A stretch of DNA of 64,000 nt from the NCBI GenBank assembly GCA_027494135.1, contig JAOSJK010000001.1:1343378-1407377 (forward strand), read 5' to 3'. Below are positions 44,615-53,029 of this stretch, piece by piece (within the stretch, counting starts at the first letter, position 1; each line of letters starts with the position of its first letter). This DNA is from Acidimicrobiia bacterium. Its GTDB lineage: Bacteria; Actinomycetota; Acidimicrobiia; IMCC26256; PALSA-610. Under the pieces are notes generated by a model. It made no database searches and was not told the origin of the DNA. It worked only from the letters and a program-made list of their open reading frames with translations. A program made the position numbers and the translations under genes.

Positions 44615-45543
44615 CGCAGGGTCCGCCCCAGCCGCCCCCTGACGCGCTGGACCTCGCAGAGGCCGACGGGCCGATCAATCCCGCGGAGCACGGATGGCCG
44701 GGGCCCGTCGTACCGGACGCCGCGGAGGTCGGAGGCGGCCTCGGCGACGTCGACCGTCACGACGAAGGTCCCCCCTGCGGCCTTCTCCGTCACGCGCGAC
44801 GCGAGGTTCACGACGTGTCCGAAGACGTCCTCTCCGGTCGTCACTACGTCGCCGGTGTGAGCGCCGGCTCGCAGGGCCAGGGGCTTGGGTGCCCGCTTCA
44901 GGAGCTCCAGGCCGGCAAGCACTGCGGCCTGCTCGGTCGGGAAAGTGATCATGAGGCCGTCACCGAGTCGCTTGGCCACTCGGCCGCCGCGCACCTCGAC
45001 GACGCCCTCGACGGTGTCGTAGTGATCGGCGAGCAACCGGCTCGCGGCCGCGTCGCCGATGCGCTGGGTGTGCTCGGTGAACCCCTCGAGGTCGGTGAAG
45101 AGGACCGTGAGGTGAGTGGTGACGACCGTCTCGCCCTCTTCGGGATCTTCCGCTTCGCCGAGTACCTCGATGGCGGGGTGACCGAGACGCTCGAGGAGCG
45201 TCGGGTGCTCCGCGACGAAGCGCGAGATCCACCGCTCGACGGCCTGGAGCGGCTGCAGGTCGCTCACAGGCCGGGAGGCAGGCGACTCGAGCCACTCGCG
45301 GCTGATCAGCCCCAGGGAGATCGCCTGCTCGGCGCGCTCCGGGTCGCGGCGGAGCGACTCGGCTACCCGTGTCGCCAGGTGCTGCCGCAGGTCGGCGACG
45401 GCGCGACGGCCGGCATCGTGCGGTGATTCCTCCGGGGCCCACGGGGGCAAGTTAGCCGGGCCGCCGGGGGCCGGGCCGGGGCGCACCGGGATCGCCGGCC
45501 CCCGCCGCCCGCGGATCGGCCGTGGATCGGCCGCGGATACCAT
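44611..45543 (-). CDS. Class III adenylate/guanylate cyclase
   Basis: 310 residues from ATG 45543. The N-terminal about 130 residues form a helical regulatory domain (LGLISREWLESPASRP). The cyclase domain has both metal-binding aspartates, in VLFTDLEGFTEHTQ near residue 145 and AKRLGDGLMITFP near 190, and a RAGAHTGDVVTTGEDVFGHV stretch. Should make cAMP or cGMP; the sequence does not settle which. Divergent from mshA, with starts 8 nt apart. Confidence 0.85.
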   Translation of the reverse strand: MVSAADPRPIRGRRGPAIPVRPGPAPGGPANLPPWAPEESPHDAGRRAVADLRQHLATRVAESLRRDPERAEQAISLGLISREWLESPASRPVSDLQPLQAVERWISRFVAEHPTLLERLGHPAIEVLGEAEDPEEGETVVTTHLTVLFTDLEGFTEHTQRIGDAAASRLLADHYDTVEGVVEVRGGRVAKRLGDGLMITFPTEQAAVLAGLELLKRAPKPLALRAGAHTGDVVTTGEDVFGHVVNLASRVTEKAAGGTFVVTVDVAEAASDLRGVRYDGPRPSVLRGIDRPVGLCEVQRVRGRLGRTLR

Positions 45544-45551
45544 GCCCCACG

Positions 45552-46779
45552 ATGCCGATCCGCCGAGTAGCAGTGCTGAGCATGCACACATCGCCGTTGG
45601 CGCAGCCCGGCGCGGGCGATGGCGGCGGCATGAACGTCTACGTCCGCTCCCTCGCCTCGGCACTCGCACGGGCCGGGATCGCGTGCGACGTCCTCACGCG
45701 GGCCGAGAGCCCCGACCTGCGACCAGTGGTCTCGGTCGAGCCCGGCTTCAGGGTCGTGCACGTGCGCGCCGGTCCGAGCGAGCCGGTACCCAAGCGGGAG
45801 CTCGCGGATCTCGTCGAGCCCTTCGTAGACGGTGTGCTCGAGCACGCTCTCGGCGAAGACGTCGACTACGACGCCCTGCACGCGAACTACTGGATATCGG
45901 GAGCCGCCGCTCACCGATTGAAGCACCGGCTCGATCGTCCGATGGTCGCCACCTTCCACACCCTCGCGAGAGTCAAGGCCGATGCGGGGATCGGCGACGA
46001 TCCCGACAGGCGCGCCCTGGTCGAGCGGGAGATCGTCGGCTGCGCCGACCTGATGCTCGCGTCCACCGAGGGAGAGCGGTGCGAGCTGGCGCACCTGTAC
46101 GACGGCGATCCCGAACGGATCGAGGTGGTGCCACCGGGCGTGGACCACTCCATCTTTCACGCAGAGGGGCGCGACGCCGCCCGCGCCTCGCTGGGGCTCT
46201 CAGGTCGTCGCGTGGTGCTCTTCGCCGGGCGAATCCAGCCGCTGAAAGGCGCCGGTCTCGCGGTGCGCTGCCTGGCCGAGCTCGACGACCGTGAGGCGGT
46301 GCTGCTCGTGGTCGGTGGCCCGAGCGGTGAGGATGGCGTCGAGGAGCTTGCGAGGCTGCACTCCCTCGTCGACGACCTGCACCTGAGAGGGCGCGTGCAC
46401 TTCCTTCCGGCGCAGCCGCACCAGGAGCTGGCCACCTTCTACAGGGCCGCCGACGTCTGCCTCGTGCCGTCGCGCAGCGAGTCATTCGGCCTCGTAGCCC
46501 TGGAGGCGGCTGCGTGCGGTACCCCGGTCGTGGCGGCGGCGGTGGGCGGGCTTCGATCGCTCGTCGACGATGCCGAGACGGGGGTTCCTCGTCGAGAGCC
46601 GCGATCCGAGCGACTACGCGTCGTGCGTCGCGACGCTGCTCGGCGAGCCCGAGCTGGCCGCGCGGTTCGGCGCGGAGGCAGCCGGCAGGTCCCGCCGGTA
46701 CTCGTGGAACATCACCGCAGCGAGGCTCCGGCGCCTCTACGGAGACCTCGTGGAGCGTGACGTCGTCCGCTGCGAGTGA
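45552..46779 (+). CDS. mshA: D-inositol-3-phosphate glycosyltransferase MshA (one frameshift)
   Basis: First committed step of mycothiol synthesis (UDP-GlcNAc plus inositol phosphate). GT4 family, about 408 residues from ATG 45552. DGGGMNVYVRSLASALARAG is the MshA N-terminal signature, GVDHSIFHAEGRDAARA the inter-domain region, and SRSESFGLVALEAAACGTPV the E-x7-E sugar-nucleotide motif. One extra G in the run at 46580-46584 breaks the frame before FLVESRDP. A GTG at 45522 is an alternative start. The presence of mycothiol synthesis supports an actinobacterial host. Confidence 0.92.
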
Positions 46780-47243
46780 CGGAGATGAGCGACCGCTGCG
46801 CCGACCCCGCCCTGGCGGCGGACGCGGCGGCTCTGTTGCACAGCCACCTCTTCGGGCCGGTCCTTGCCGAGTCGTGGGTGCAGGCGGTGGAGCACGATGC
46901 GTCGATACCGCGCTGGTACGTGCGTTTCACCTGCGACGTCCGCGACGCCGCGACGATCTACTTCGAGGTGCACCAGAGGACCCTGCGCTACGAGGTCTTC
47001 TTCCTGCCCGATCCTCCGAGCGGGCACGTTGATCTGTACCGGTACCTGCTGAGGCGGAATCACTCGATGCACGCCGCCGGGATCCGGTTCTCGCTCGGCC
47101 CGGGTGACGACCTGTACCTGAGTGGGAGGATGCCGCTCGAGCACCTCGACGAGGTCGCGCTCGACGGCATCATCGGAGCGCTCTACGAGGCGGTCGAGAC
47201 CTGGTTCGCGCAGGCGGTCGAGATCGTCCGGCGTGACGCGTGA
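46776..47243 (+). CDS. YbjN-like small protein
   Basis: 155 residues from GTG 46776 (overlaps the mshA stop; ATG 46785 is an alternative). The pattern PRWYVRFTCDVRDAATIYFE, a hydrophobic turn, LLRRNHSMHAAGIRFSLGP and LSGRMPLEHLDEVALD fits the YbjN/type III chaperone-like fold seen beside mshA in other actinobacteria. Function unknown. Confidence 0.78.
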   Translation: MTEMSDRCADPALAADAAALLHSHLFGPVLAESWVQAVEHDASIPRWYVRFTCDVRDAATIYFEVHQRTLRYEVFFLPDPPSGHVDLYRYLLRRNHSMHAAGIRFSLGPGDDLYLSGRMPLEHLDEVALDGIIGALYEAVETWFAQAVEIVRRDA

Positions 47244-47462
47244 CGCGCACGTCGCGCCCCTGCGTAGCGCGACGCCTCCGTGCTAGGTTCGCCCTCGGCC
47301 GGGCCCGAGGTGCAGTAGGGCCCGCTTCGCTCGGGGAAGTGCGAGGCGGATCCGATGGTTCCTCGGGCCCGCCCGCGCCCCCACCCCGGTTCTTGCGTCA
47401 CTTCCTCGCGGTATACGCGAGTTTCTGACGCCAAAACGGGGGGGTGGGGGTAGCCTTCTGGG

Positions 47463-48269
47463 GTGATTCGGGTGGCGGTCCTCGGTGGCGGGCGGATGGG
47501 CACCGCGCTTCTCGGAGGCCTGCTCCAGTCGGGGTGGGACGCCGTCGACCTCTGCGTGGCGGAGGCCGAACCGGAGCGGCGGCACGAGATCGAGACCGCA
47601 TATCCCGGCGTGAGAGTCGTGCCGAGCGCGGCGTGGGCGGTCGCCGACGCGGGGGTGGCCGTCGTCGCGGTGAAGCCGGGCGATGTTCGCGACGTCCTGG
47701 AGTCGGCGATGACGGCTCTCGGTCCCGAGACGCTCGTGCTCTCGCTCGCCGCCGGCGTGAAGATCTCCGCGATCGAGGAGTGCGTTCCCGGACGCCCCGT
47801 CGTGAGGGCGATGCCGAACACGCCGGCTCTGGTTCGCAAGGGCGCCTCGGCGATCGCGGGTGGGTCGAGCGCTACCGATATCCACCTCGACCTTGCCGAG
47901 CGCCTGCTCGGCGCGGTCGGAGTCGTCGCCCGAGTCGGCGAGCACTTGCTCGACGCGGTGACGGGCCTCTCCGGCTCGGGCCCCGCATACGTTTTCCTGG
48001 TCGTCGAGTCGATGGTGGAGGCCGGCGTGCTGGCGGGCATCCCCCGTGAGACGGCCGAGCTGCTGGTGACCCAGACCCTCGTCGGATCGGCGGCGCTCCT
48101 CGCCGAGGGCGACGAGAGCGCCGAGCAGCTGCGCGCCGCGGTGACCTCGCCGGGTGGCACCACTGCGGCGGGCCTCCGCGAGCTCGAGACGCGAGGGGTG
48201 CGCGCTGCGTTCCTCGACGCCGTGGCGGCTGCGACCCGCAGGTCGGTGGAGCTGGGTCGCGGAGACTGA
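47463..48269 (+). CDS. proC: Pyrroline-5-carboxylate reductase
   Basis: Last step of proline synthesis. 268 residues from GTG 47463. Rossmann loop VLGGGRMGTALLGGLL, VVAVKPGDV, MPNTPALVRKGASAI and VTGLSGSGPAYVFLVVESM are the family signatures; the C-terminal VTSPGGTTAAGLRELETRGV is the substrate/dimer region. Intact. A small DNA-binding protein gene follows, as in many actinobacteria. Confidence 0.96.
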   Translation: MIRVAVLGGGRMGTALLGGLLQSGWDAVDLCVAEAEPERRHEIETAYPGVRVVPSAAWAVADAGVAVVAVKPGDVRDVLESAMTALGPETLVLSLAAGVKISAIEECVPGRPVVRAMPNTPALVRKGASAIAGGSSATDIHLDLAERLLGAVGVVARVGEHLLDAVTGLSGSGPAYVFLVVESMVEAGVLAGIPRETAELLVTQTLVGSAALLAEGDESAEQLRAAVTSPGGTTAAGLRELETRGVRAAFLDAVAAATRRSVELGRGD

Positions 48270-48499
48270 TTCGCGACGGGCGGGGTGGTCGCGTGCGGTG
48301 CCCGGTGGGGGGTGTGGCCACAGTCACAGACGGCGCCTCGGCGCCGGCGACGGGCCTCATCGACGCCCTCGGCGCCACGCCGAAGTCCCCAGCAGCCCCG
48401 GGAACCTCACGCTCACCTCGAGTTGCCTGGAGGCGCCCTCGACAACACCCGCCTCGGGAGCGTATCGTCGCCGCAGCGGGGAGGAGTAGGGAGTCTCGC

Positions 48500-48718
48500 G
48501 TGGCGCAGGAACTGGGCAAGGAATTGGGCACGGAGCTGAGCAAGGCGCGCTTCCTGACGGTTCAGGAGGTGGCCGACCTGCTCAGGGTGTCCTCGATGAC
48601 GGTGTACCGCCTCATCAAGGCGGGCGACCTGCCGGCGGTGCGCGTCGGTCGGTCCTTCCGCGTCGCCGATACCGACGTCGACAAGTACCTGGGGTCCCGG
48701 TACACGCAGGCCGGCTGA
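48500..48718 (+). CDS. Excisionase-family helix-turn-helix protein
   Basis: 72 residues from GTG 48500, with GGGAG upstream. A single domain: FLTVQEVADLLRVSSMTVYR, LIKAGDLPAVRVGRSFRVAD. Despite the family name there is no integrase nearby, and such proteins downstream of proC are common chromosomal genes in actinobacteria. The N-terminal 17 residues (VAQELGKELGTELSKAR) are an amphipathic repeat. Target unknown. Confidence 0.85.
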   Translation: MAQELGKELGTELSKARFLTVQEVADLLRVSSMTVYRLIKAGDLPAVRVGRSFRVADTDVDKYLGSRYTQAG

Positions 48719-48824
48719 GTCCGAGTCACCGCGGGGGCCTCCAGAGGGCTGGGCGCTAGGGTCGCTCCACCGCCACTGCGCGCAGCGTGCAGGAGAGCGT
48801 CCAGGAGAAGCGTCCAGGAGAATC

Positions 48825-49706
48825 GTGCCGGAGTCGTCGGAGCTGCCGCAGTTCGTGTCCTTCCTCTCCGACTTCGGAAGGGGCGACGAGTTCGTCGGCG
48901 TCTGCCACGCGGTGATGCTGGAGCTGGCGCCCCACCTGCGGATCGTCGACATCTCGCACGAAATCGCCCCCTTCGACGTGCGTGCCGGCGCGCTCGCGCT
49001 CGTGCGCAGCGTCCAGTACCTGCCACCGGGGATAGTGCTCGCCGTCGTCGATCCCGGGGTCGGCACCGACCGCAGGGTGGTCGCCGTGGAGGTCGAGCAC
49101 GGCGTGCTCGTCGGCCCGGACAACGGGCTCCTCGCACCGGCGGTGGCGATGCTCGGCGGGCCGCGACGGATCGTCTCGATCACCAGCGAAGCGCACCGAC
49201 TCACCAGCCCGGGAGCGACGTTCGCGGGGCGCGATGTGATGGCACCGGCCGTAGGTCACCTGGCCTCGGGCGTGCCTCTCGACGAGCTCGGCGAGGAGGT
49301 CGACCCCGCCGGTCTGGTCCCGGGCCTGCTGCCGCTCCCCCGCGAGCACGAGGGTCGTCTGCTCGCCGAGGTGCTCTGGGTGGACCGCTTCGGGAACTGC
49401 CAGATCAACGTGGGTCCCGAGGAGCTGTCGGCACTCGGCGTCGGACCGGGCGACGGAGTGGAGGTCCGCTTCGGCGACCAGGCGCGCCGGGCGAGGTGGG
49501 TCGCGGCGTATGCAGAGGCGAAGCCCTCGGAGCTGGTGATCGTCGTCGACTCCTACGGGCTCGCGTCGATCGCGGTCGATCGCCGGTCGGCGGCGGTCGA
49601 GTGCGGCCTCAGGTCGGGGTCGGCGGTCGAGGTCGTCCCACCGGGCGCGGGCGACAGCATCGGTGGCGAGGGGCAGGCGGTGCACCTGACGGAGCGACGG
49701 CGATGA
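48825..49706 (+). CDS. SAM hydroxide adenosyltransferase (DUF62 family)
   Basis: 293 residues from GTG 48825. Hydrolyses S-adenosylmethionine to adenosine and methionine in characterised homologues; related to fluorinase. VSFLSDFGRGDEFVGVCHAV, AVVDPGVGTDRRVVAVEV, VGPDNGLL and VDRFGNCQINVGPEEL are the conserved blocks, including the substrate Asp and Asn. The short inserted loop distinctive of fluorinases is not evident. Its stop overlaps a 30-residue membrane ORF. Confidence 0.9.
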   Translation: MPESSELPQFVSFLSDFGRGDEFVGVCHAVMLELAPHLRIVDISHEIAPFDVRAGALALVRSVQYLPPGIVLAVVDPGVGTDRRVVAVEVEHGVLVGPDNGLLAPAVAMLGGPRRIVSITSEAHRLTSPGATFAGRDVMAPAVGHLASGVPLDELGEEVDPAGLVPGLLPLPREHEGRLLAEVLWVDRFGNCQINVGPEELSALGVGPGDGVEVRFGDQARRARWVAAYAEAKPSELVIVVDSYGLASIAVDRRSAAVECGLRSGSAVEVVPPGAGDSIGGEGQAVHLTERRR

Positions 49707-49795
49707 GGTGGGGCACGGCACTGGTGATCGTCGTGTTGATGCTGATGATCCTCGCCGCCGGCGCGGCGCAGTTCGTGCTCCGGTTGGGTGGCTGA
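49703..49795 (+). CDS. 30-residue single-helix membrane microprotein
   Basis: From ATG 49703, which overlaps the stop of the SAM hydrolase gene (ATGA). The product is basic at its start (MRWG) followed by one hydrophobic helix (ALVIVVLMLMILAAGAAQFV) and a short polar end. Coupling to the upstream gene argues that it is translated. Homology not recognised. Confidence 0.55.
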   Translation: MRWGTALVIVVLMLMILAAGAAQFVLRLGG

Positions 49796-50119
49796 GTCCG
49801 CCGCCACCGCGCCGCCTGCGGGAGTCGGGGTCCCGGCCCGCTGATGCGGACGTTTCTGGGGCGGGCTGGGAGGCTGTTGTCCGCAGGCACTCGATGACGC
49901 TGGTGCGCCCTCGGGTGTCCACGGCCGCCCACACCGACGCACCGGGACCCTCGATCTCGATCGCCCACTCCGCCGGGTGGCTCCCTCTCGGGCCCCTTCG
50001 GTGTGGGCGACAGGTGAGATAACGACACGGAGAGCGCGATTCTTGAGCGGAAATATCACGATGCGTGAGATCCGATCTCCAAGATCCGGAGCGACCTCGC
50101 GACGCTACGATCCGGGCCC
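49796..50119. other. Intergenic stretch without a recognised gene
   Basis: 324 bases between the microprotein and the acyl-CoA synthetase. Short ORFs here lack ribosome binding sites and homology. An 11-bp palindrome, AGATCCGATCT, occupies 50069-50079, about 40 bp before the synthetase start, and could be an operator, but nothing else supports that. Confidence 0.4.
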
Positions 50120-51631
50120 GTGAACCTCGCCTCGATCCTCCTCGCCGCGGCGTCGGCCGAGCCGGCGAGCCCGGCCCTGCTGTGCGACGCCGAGTGGCTC
50201 TCGTTCGCGGAGCTCGACGACACGTCGCGACGGCTGGCGCGGTGCGTAGCGGAGAAGGCGCGCCGCGGTGACCGGGTCGCGATCGTGGCGGGGAACGAGC
50301 CGTGGTTCGTCGCCGCGTACCTGGGAACCCTCGCCGCAGGGGCGGTCGCCGTACCGCTGAACCCGTCGTCGCCCGCGCCGGAGCTGACCGACGAGATGGC
50401 GGCGGTGGGGGCCGTGATGGTGCTGGCGACGGCGCCGTTCGCGGAGAGGGCGCGCGACGCCGCGGCTGCCGCGCCCGGCACCCCGGAGGTCCTCGTCCTC
50501 GACGCCGAGACCCGTGCCGGGCGGCTCTCGGTGGAGCCGATGCAGGTGGCCGAGGTCGCCGGCGACGATCTCGCGGTCCTTCTCTTCACCTCGGGAACGG
50601 GCGGGCGGCCCAAGGCGGCGATGCTCACGCACGCCTGCCTCGCGGCCAACCTCGAGCAGGTGCAGGGCCATCCCGGTCTCGCCCTCCACGTCGACGACGT
50701 GGTGCTGGGCGTGCTGCCGTGCTTCCACGTGTTCGGGCTCAACGTCGTTCTCGGGCTGGCGCTCGCCGCCGGGAGGCCCGTCGCACTCGCCGATCGGGTC
50801 GATGCGGCCAGCCAGGTCGCGCGTATCCGCGCCGACGGCGTGACGGTGATCGCCGCGGTCCCAGCGATGTATGCGTCCTGGCTGGCGCTGGACGACGACG
50901 ACGCCCCGCCCGACTCCTTCTCGCGGGTCCGCCTCGCAGTCTCGGGGGCGGCGGCGCTGGGCCTGGAGGTTCCGGCGGCGATGCGGGAGCGATTCGACCT
51001 AGTGATCCACGAGGGCTACGGGCTGACCGAGGCATCGCCGATCGTCACCACCGCGGCCGTTGACGGTAGCGAGCATCCCGGCTCGATCGGCCCTCCGCTC
51101 GCAGGCGTCGAGGTGAGGCTGGTCGACGTCGACGGGGCCGACGCACTCGAGGGCGACCCGGGCGAGATCTGGGTGCGTGGGCCGAACGTCTTCGCCGGAT
51201 ACTGGGGCGAGCCCGAGGCGACTGCCGCGGTCCTCACCGAAGACGGCTGGCTCCGCACCGGAGACGTCGCCGTGGCCGACGCCGGCGGCTGGCTGACACT
51301 GGTCGACCGCGTGAAGGACCTGGTGATCGTCTCGGGCTTCAACGTGTACCCGGCGGAGGTCGAGGAGGCCCTCCTCTCCCACCCCGACGTGGCCGCGGTG
51401 GCCGTCGTCGGCGAACCGAGCCCCCGCACCGGAGAGGCCGTCGTGGCGTTCGTGGTGCCGTCGGCGGGCGCCGACCCGGATCCGGCGGCGCTGGTGAGGC
51501 ACGCGGGCACCCGCCTCGCCCGCTACAAGCTGCCGGCCCGGGTCGAGGTCGTAGACGACCTCCCGAGGTCGTGGGGCGGCAAGGTCCTTCGCAGGGTGCT
51601 CCGCGCCGAGGCGGCCGCCGGGCCTGCATAG
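50120..51631 (+). CDS. AMP-forming acyl-CoA synthetase family protein
   Basis: 503 residues from GTG 50120. Adenylate-forming enzyme: P-loop LLFTSGTGGRPKAAMLTHA, EGYGLTEASPIVTT, GEIWVRGPNVFAGYWGE, WLRTGDVAVADAGGWLTLVD with the hinge, and the catalytic Lys region LPRSWGGKVLRRVL near the C-terminus. Probably activates a fatty or aromatic acid. It stands alone with no partner gene; the enoyl-CoA hydratase is 40 kb away. Confidence 0.92.
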   Translation: MNLASILLAAASAEPASPALLCDAEWLSFAELDDTSRRLARCVAEKARRGDRVAIVAGNEPWFVAAYLGTLAAGAVAVPLNPSSPAPELTDEMAAVGAVMVLATAPFAERARDAAAAAPGTPEVLVLDAETRAGRLSVEPMQVAEVAGDDLAVLLFTSGTGGRPKAAMLTHACLAANLEQVQGHPGLALHVDDVVLGVLPCFHVFGLNVVLGLALAAGRPVALADRVDAASQVARIRADGVTVIAAVPAMYASWLALDDDDAPPDSFSRVRLAVSGAAALGLEVPAAMRERFDLVIHEGYGLTEASPIVTTAAVDGSEHPGSIGPPLAGVEVRLVDVDGADALEGDPGEIWVRGPNVFAGYWGEPEATAAVLTEDGWLRTGDVAVADAGGWLTLVDRVKDLVIVSGFNVYPAEVEEALLSHPDVAAVAVVGEPSPRTGEAVVAFVVPSAGADPDPAALVRHAGTRLARYKLPARVEVVDDLPRSWGGKVLRRVLRAEAAAGPA

Positions 51632-51665
51632 GCCCCGGGCGCGGTGGCAGGCGCCGGGGGTGCCC

Positions 51666-51691
51666 GACTTTGAGAAATCTCTCACAAAGTC
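51666..51691. promoter_or_regulatory. Rex-operator-like inverted repeat overlapping the rex promoter
   Basis: The right half TCTCACAAAGTC (51680-51691) is the reverse complement of GACTTTGTGAGA; the left half is GACTTTGAGA (51666-51675), identical but for loss of TG. This resembles the TTGTGA-type operator bound by Rex. TTGAGA (51670-51675) and TAGCAT (51694-51699), 18 bp apart, form a candidate promoter within and just after it, so Rex would repress its own operon, including the heme genes. Confidence 0.75.
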
Positions 51692-51734
51692 GGTAGCATT
51701 CCCACGTCAGTCCCCCGTCGAGGAGTCGCTGAGC

Positions 51735-52391
51735 GTGGGTGATGCTCCCTTGCGCAGGATCCCCGAGGCGACGGTGGCGCGACTCCCCGTCTACTACCGG
51801 GCGCTGGTGGAGACCGCCGAGCAGCAGGTCGTCACGGTGTCGTCGGAGCGTCTCGCGGAGCTGGCCGGAGTCAACGCCGCGAAGGTGCGCAAGGACCTCT
51901 CGTACCTCGGCTCCTACGGGACGCGGGGCGTCGGCTACGACGTCGAGCACCTCCTACACGAGGTCGCGCACGAGCTCGGCCTCACCCAGGACTGGCCGGT
52001 GGCGATCGTCGGATCCGGCAACCTGGGCGCGGCCCTCGCGGGCTACAAGGGGTTCGGCGCCAGGGGTTTCCGCATCGTCGCCGTCTTCGACGTGGACCCC
52101 GCGAGGCTGGGGCGGCGCATCGGGGAGCTCGAGGTGGAGCCCTTCTCCGACCTCGACAGGGTGGTGCGCGAGCGCGGGGTCGCCATCGGGATGATCGCGA
52201 CGCCGGCCTCGGCTGCGCAGGACGTGACCGATCGCCTGGTCGACGCCGGCGTGCGCTCGATCCTCAACTTCGCACCCACCGTCATCACCGTCGAGGATTC
52301 GGTCTCGCTGAGGAAGGTGGACCTGGCGATCGAGCTTCAGATCCTCGCCTTCTACCAGCAGCAGAAGGCTGCACGTCGGGCCGGCGCGTGA
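51735..52391 (+). CDS. rex: Redox-sensing transcriptional repressor Rex
   Basis: 218 residues from GTG 51735, chosen because GAGGAG lies 9 nt upstream and the operator-like repeat lies before it; the GTG at 51660 would put the operator inside the gene. Winged helix: RIPEATVARLPVYYRAL, GVNAAKVRKDLSYLGSYGTR. NADH-binding Rossmann domain: VAIVGSGNLGAALAGYKGF. Rex senses NADH/NAD+ and controls respiratory genes. It heads the tetrapyrrole operon, as in Streptomyces rex-hemA. Confidence 0.94.
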   Translation: MGDAPLRRIPEATVARLPVYYRALVETAEQQVVTVSSERLAELAGVNAAKVRKDLSYLGSYGTRGVGYDVEHLLHEVAHELGLTQDWPVAIVGSGNLGAALAGYKGFGARGFRIVAVFDVDPARLGRRIGELEVEPFSDLDRVVRERGVAIGMIATPASAAQDVTDRLVDAGVRSILNFAPTVITVEDSVSLRKVDLAIELQILAFYQQQKAARRAGA

Positions 52392-53029
52392 GCCCGCAGC
52401 CGAGGTCGGCCTTGGCGGGCTGGCCGGTGAACCTCCGGGTGACAGGACGGAGGGTCGTGGTCGTCGGCGCGGGGCGGATCGCCGCGCGAAAGATCGAGCC
52501 CCTCCTCGACCTCGGCGCCGACGTGCTCGTCGTAGCCCCCGAGGCGGACGACGAGGTGGTGGCCTGGGCGGATCAGGGGCGGCTCGCCCTGCTCCAGCGT
52601 CCGTTCGAACCGGCCGACCTCGACGGAGCCTGGCTGGCGGTCACGGCCACCGACGACCCGGCTGTCAACGGGGCCGTCTACGAGGCGGGCGAGGCCGGCC
52701 GGGTCTGGGTGAACTCCGCTGATGATCCGGACCGCTGCTCGTTTACGCTGATGTCGGTCGTCCGGCGCGCGGACCTGGTCGTGGCGATCGGCACAGGGGG
52801 TAGGAGCCCGGCACTGGCGGCCTGGCTGAAGCGACGCATGGCGGATGAGATGGGACCGGAGTACGAGACCCTGCTCGACATCCTCTCCGACGCGCGCGAG
52901 GAGGTCCGCGCGAGTGGTCGCTCCAGCGAGGACGTCGACTGGTCGCAGGCGCTCGACTCGGGGCTGCTCGACCTCGTACGTGAGGGACGCGTAGACGAAG
53001 CGAAGGAGATGTTGCGGTCGTGTCTCTGA
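52388..53029 (+). CDS. Precorrin-2 dehydrogenase/sirohydrochlorin ferrochelatase (CysG N-terminal/Met8 type)
   Basis: 213 residues from GTG 52388 (GTGA overlap with the rex stop). PVNLRVTGRRVVVVGAGRIA is the Rossmann loop, VNSADDPDRCSFTLMSVVRR and GGRSPALAAWLKRRM are the conserved dimerisation and active-site segments. Oxidises precorrin-2 to sirohydrochlorin for siroheme. Overlaps the hemA start by 10 nt. The methyltransferase that makes precorrin-2 is the N-terminal half of the fusion at 55236. Confidence 0.9.
   Translation: MSPQPRSALAGWPVNLRVTGRRVVVVGAGRIAARKIEPLLDLGADVLVVAPEADDEVVAWADQGRLALLQRPFEPADLDGAWLAVTATDDPAVNGAVYEAGEAGRVWVNSADDPDRCSFTLMSVVRRADLVVAIGTGGRSPALAAWLKRRMADEMGPEYETLLDILSDAREEVRASGRSSEDVDWSQALDSGLLDLVREGRVDEAKEMLRSCL

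Noticed and set aside
48500-48718. Excisionase gene as sign of a mobile element
   Set aside because: No integrase, att-like repeat or phage gene is nearby, and this small HTH gene next to proC is a usual chromosomal arrangement.
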